From NCBI GenBank assembly GCA_000442125.1, contig KE546977.1:434001-498000 (forward strand): a stretch of DNA of 64,000 nucleotides, read 5' to 3'. Under the pieces are notes generated by a model that ran no database searches, was not told the DNA's origin, and worked only from the letters and a program-made list of their open reading frames with translations. The translations under genes and the position numbers were made by a program. Source of the DNA: Opeltia flavorubescens. Lineage: Eukaryota > Ascomycota > Lecanoromycetes > Teloschistales > Teloschistaceae. Shown piece by piece: positions 61,401 through 64,000 of this stretch. The stretch's first letter is position 1; every line of letters starts with the position of its first letter.

Positions 61401-64000
61401 GACCGTAACCTTATCTATAAGTTAAAAACCCTAGATACCCTCGCTAACTATATATATATTATAGATTATATCTTTAAATAAATTTATATTCGGAATAATT
61501 CGCTATTTCTTATTTAATTAGCTGCGAAAACTCAACTAGATACCGTTTATAAATATAAGGCTAATAAATACTATTAAATTAGCTTAAAAGACTATAAATT
61601 AGCTATTAAAGCGCTAAAACGAAAGCTCGGATAGTTTTTAAAGAATCTTAAGCGCTATATAATAGCCGCCGTAATAGCTACTATAGTTTTAAATACCGCC
61701 GTTACACCACCTATTAATCCTAACTATCGGACGGAAGTAGTATATCCTATAAAAGTAATAATCTTTAGAATATAAGCTAAATAAACTACCCTAGCTACCC
61801 CGATTAAATAATACCCGCGCTTATAATAAAATATTAGTAACGTGATTAATATACCGGAGTTAAAATATATAGATATTCTACTAGTAGAAAATTAGGAATA
61901 GATCTATAAACCCGGGCAAGCCTATATATACCTAGTTAATACCCGTAATAAAGAGGTTATCGATAAAGCTTTTAATAAGCTTTATAAGTAAAATCGGATA
62001 GAATAGACCACTATAACCACCTTATTTTTATTTTCTTACTTCGTGGTTTAGAAAAAGACCGATTAAAGCTCTAAAAGCTATATTATTATCGATATTCGGG
62101 CACTTAATAAAATTATAATACTAGATACCTACCCAGTTCTACTATAAATAGAAATCCTAGCGTAAATTTGTAATACTAAAGTCCTTTCTATAGTAAACTT
62201 TATAAGCTTCTTCTACTAATAGTAGATCAACCAGCAGCACCGCTATTACCTAACCGTAGTTTTATATTAAAGGTAAAAAACGTTTAAAGTACCGGTAATA
62301 GATTATTAAAACTTACTAACTTACGTATAATAGATAATAAATAGGATTTTATATCTATTTCGCTCCTTTTATAGAGCCTATATCGATAATATTATAGTAT
62401 TTTCCTTTTTAGTAGAAGAACACGCAGAGTATTTTAACTAAATTTTTAGTACACTCGATATTATAAATCTATATTTATTATTTATAAAATTATTTATTAG
62501 CTATATATCTATATACCTATTAAGCTAAAAGGTTAATACCTTTAAGCTTATTATTATAAAAAATAAGCTGGAAATAATTTTAAAGTTCTCGTTTCTATAT
62601 ACGCTTTAATAGCTTAAAAAATATCTAGATTTAATAGACTACCTTTAGTAGTATATTAGTAATTATATAACTATTATTAAGCTACTCCAAGAGCGTAAAA
62701 CTTATATAAACCGCGATATTACTATTAAGGGTAACGCTCGTAAAAAAACTGCTACCCGGAGTCCACTAATAATACCTATACTTAAAGAGCTTAACATATT
62801 TTATTATCTATAGAAGCTCTTTTTATCGCTATCGATCCTGATCTATTTTAATAAAAACTTAATACTATATATAAATCTAAACGCTAGTAAAGAATTCGGT
62901 TTTATAGTTTATATTTATTATAATTTAAACGAGGCTACCTATAAAGTAAACGAAAAACCTAAATAGAAATTTAAACGATCGATCCTATTCTTTAGCCGCT
63001 TACTATTAGACGCTAAAATACGCTATTAGCCTATAAAATTAGAGGTCGTAGGTATTATCTAGATAGTAAAAAAGATCCGCTATATAATTAAAGTAGCTAA
63101 ATATATTACTATTATTTATACGGATTATTCCGCTATAGTTAGTATTTTATACTAGATCAGCCTAAATATAGTATCTATAGAAAAGTTTAACCTCCGTTTA
63201 ATACGAGCTTCCGAATACCTTTAATATTTTAGGCTTAATATCCGCTATAAGCCTAAAATTATAAATACTATTCTAGATATACTATTAAGGCTCGCTAGCT
63301 GTAAATACCGCCCGGAAATAGACAAATTATTAAATATAAATACCTTTATAGTACGTTATTTTCTAGTAAGCTTAATAGAAATATCAACTAAATTCCGCTA
63401 ACGATTAATCGATAGATATATTAAAGAAGGCCGCTAGGCTAAAATTAAGAAATCTATTAAAGCTAATATAAGGCTAGGTAATAATACTATTAAATTACCG
63501 TATTATATTATTAACAGGCTGCTCTACTTCGACAATAATAAACGAGGCCTACGCTTAATAATACCTACGGATATAGAAAAAAAAGTATTCTAGCTAATAT
63601 ATAATAAAATAGGCTACCCCAGCTATATACGCACGTACGAACGCCTAATAGAAGGCCTCTATATATATAATATATTAACGAAGTTGTATAAGTTTATCCG
63701 CTACTACTTGTAGTACTAAGTTAATTAAATATCTCGCTACCGCCTGTATAAAGCCCTATAACTAGTATTTAGCCCGGTAAGACCGTTCTATACGCTTATT
63801 ATTAATTTTATTCTTACTCTACTAAAATCGTATAAGGGGTATAATTATTATATATTAGTAATAGATAAATTTATTAAGGTAGTTACCTATATACCTAGAA
63901 AAACTATCTAAAGCGGTAAATAGTAGGCTAAATAGCTATTAGATAGACTAGTAAAACTAAATTAGAGCGTATTATAAGTAGTAATTTCGAATCGCGATAA
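58490..64000 (+). pseudogene. Element E gag-pol remnant
   Basis: Plus-strand reading shows long runs of family-like sequence interrupted by TAG and TAA where CAG and CAA would be expected, and an RT box with the second Asp changed to Asn. These are RIP changes, so the copy is inactive as read. Confidence 0.72.

Larger units (their letters stand above)
19001..64000. other. AT-rich block of RIP-degraded retrotransposons
   Basis: The remaining 45 kb is strongly AT-rich. CA and TG dinucleotides are very scarce while TA is abundant, and remaining G/C sits mainly in CG, CT and AG. That is the RIP signature (CpA to TpA on both strands). Every long reading frame is broken by TAA/TAG. All of it that I can assign is LTR-retrotransposon sequence, listed separately. 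No host gene is visible. Confidence 0.93.
58183..64000 (+). mobile_element. Element E: D-family Ty3/gypsy retrotransposon, cut by right window edge
   Basis: Plus-strand copy of the D family: LTR 58,183-58,397; gag-like sequence about 58,490-60,300; protease region about 60,900-61,300; RT about 62,030-62,470 with the catalytic box reading A-Y-I-D-N-I-I-V-F-S at 62,376-62,405; integrase from about 63,560 and still running at the window end. With D as a guide (7.2 kb) it should end near 65,380. It is less AT-rich than A-C: CA has become TA but other C contexts largely survive. Ambiguous base at 59,509. Confidence 0.82.

Noticed and set aside
19001-64000. Mitochondrial DNA or a centromere as the source of the AT-rich block
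   Set aside because: LTR pairs, Ty3/gypsy RT boxes and the CA-to-TA bias explain it. No mitochondrial genes, tRNAs or rRNA are seen. A centromeric role cannot be excluded from sequence, but nothing shows it.
1-64000. CRISPR array, tRNA, rRNA or telomeric repeats
   Set aside because: I looked for spaced direct repeats, tRNA T-loop patterns (GGTTCGAATCC-like) and TTAGGG arrays and found none convincing.

Overview
The window looks like a piece of a filamentous ascomycete (Pezizomycotina) nuclear genome. The genes carry many short introns (about 46-70 nt) with GT..AG ends and CTAAY-like branch sites, the protein families are fungal in type, and a large AT-rich block shows the signature of repeat-induced point mutation (RIP: CpA changed to TpA on both strands). 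I cannot name the species from the sequence.

Region 1 (1 to about 19,000) has ordinary base composition and carries housekeeping genes. In order: the 5' part of an EMC5-like ER membrane complex subunit (minus, cut by the window edge); the meiotic MutS homologue MSH5 (minus, 15 exons); the mitochondrial ClpB-type disaggregase HSP78 (minus, 8 exons); translation elongation factor 1-beta (plus, 8 exons including a 7-nt microexon), divergent from HSP78 across 158 bp; about 3.1 kb with no convincing gene (9,001-12,124); a bZIP transcription factor (plus); the nucleolar four-RRM ribosome-biogenesis protein NOP4 (plus, no intron); a weak candidate membrane-protein ORF (minus); and a Dap1/MAPR-type haem-binding protein (minus). 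The MSH5, HSP78, EF1-beta, bZIP and Dap1 models were checked for splice-phase consistency and all stay in frame.

Region 2 (about 19,000 to 64,000) is a RIP-degraded retrotransposon graveyard. Repeated LTRs and collinear remnants support this reading: two 9.2-kb copies (A and B) of one Ty3/gypsy-type chromodomain element; a 7.4-kb minus-strand Ty3/gypsy element (C) split into pieces by A, B and D; a 7.2-kb minus-strand element (D) inside C; a plus-strand copy of the D family (E) running off the right edge; and older fragments F, H and G. No functional coding capacity survives. The reverse-transcriptase YxDD box reads YLDN in A, YLNN in B and C, and YIDN in D and E, as expected from RIP.

Two short stretches inside this block escaped mutation: a 388-bp segment at 56,122-56,509 with TATTGG/CCAATA ends and internal hairpins, and about 120 bp at 57,585-57,703 with repeated GGTTGG motifs. 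They are the least explained sequences in the window and look like insertions later than the RIP of their surroundings. I found no CRISPR array, tRNA, rRNA, biosynthetic cluster or defence-like gene system. The interest here is genome architecture rather than a new enzyme system.
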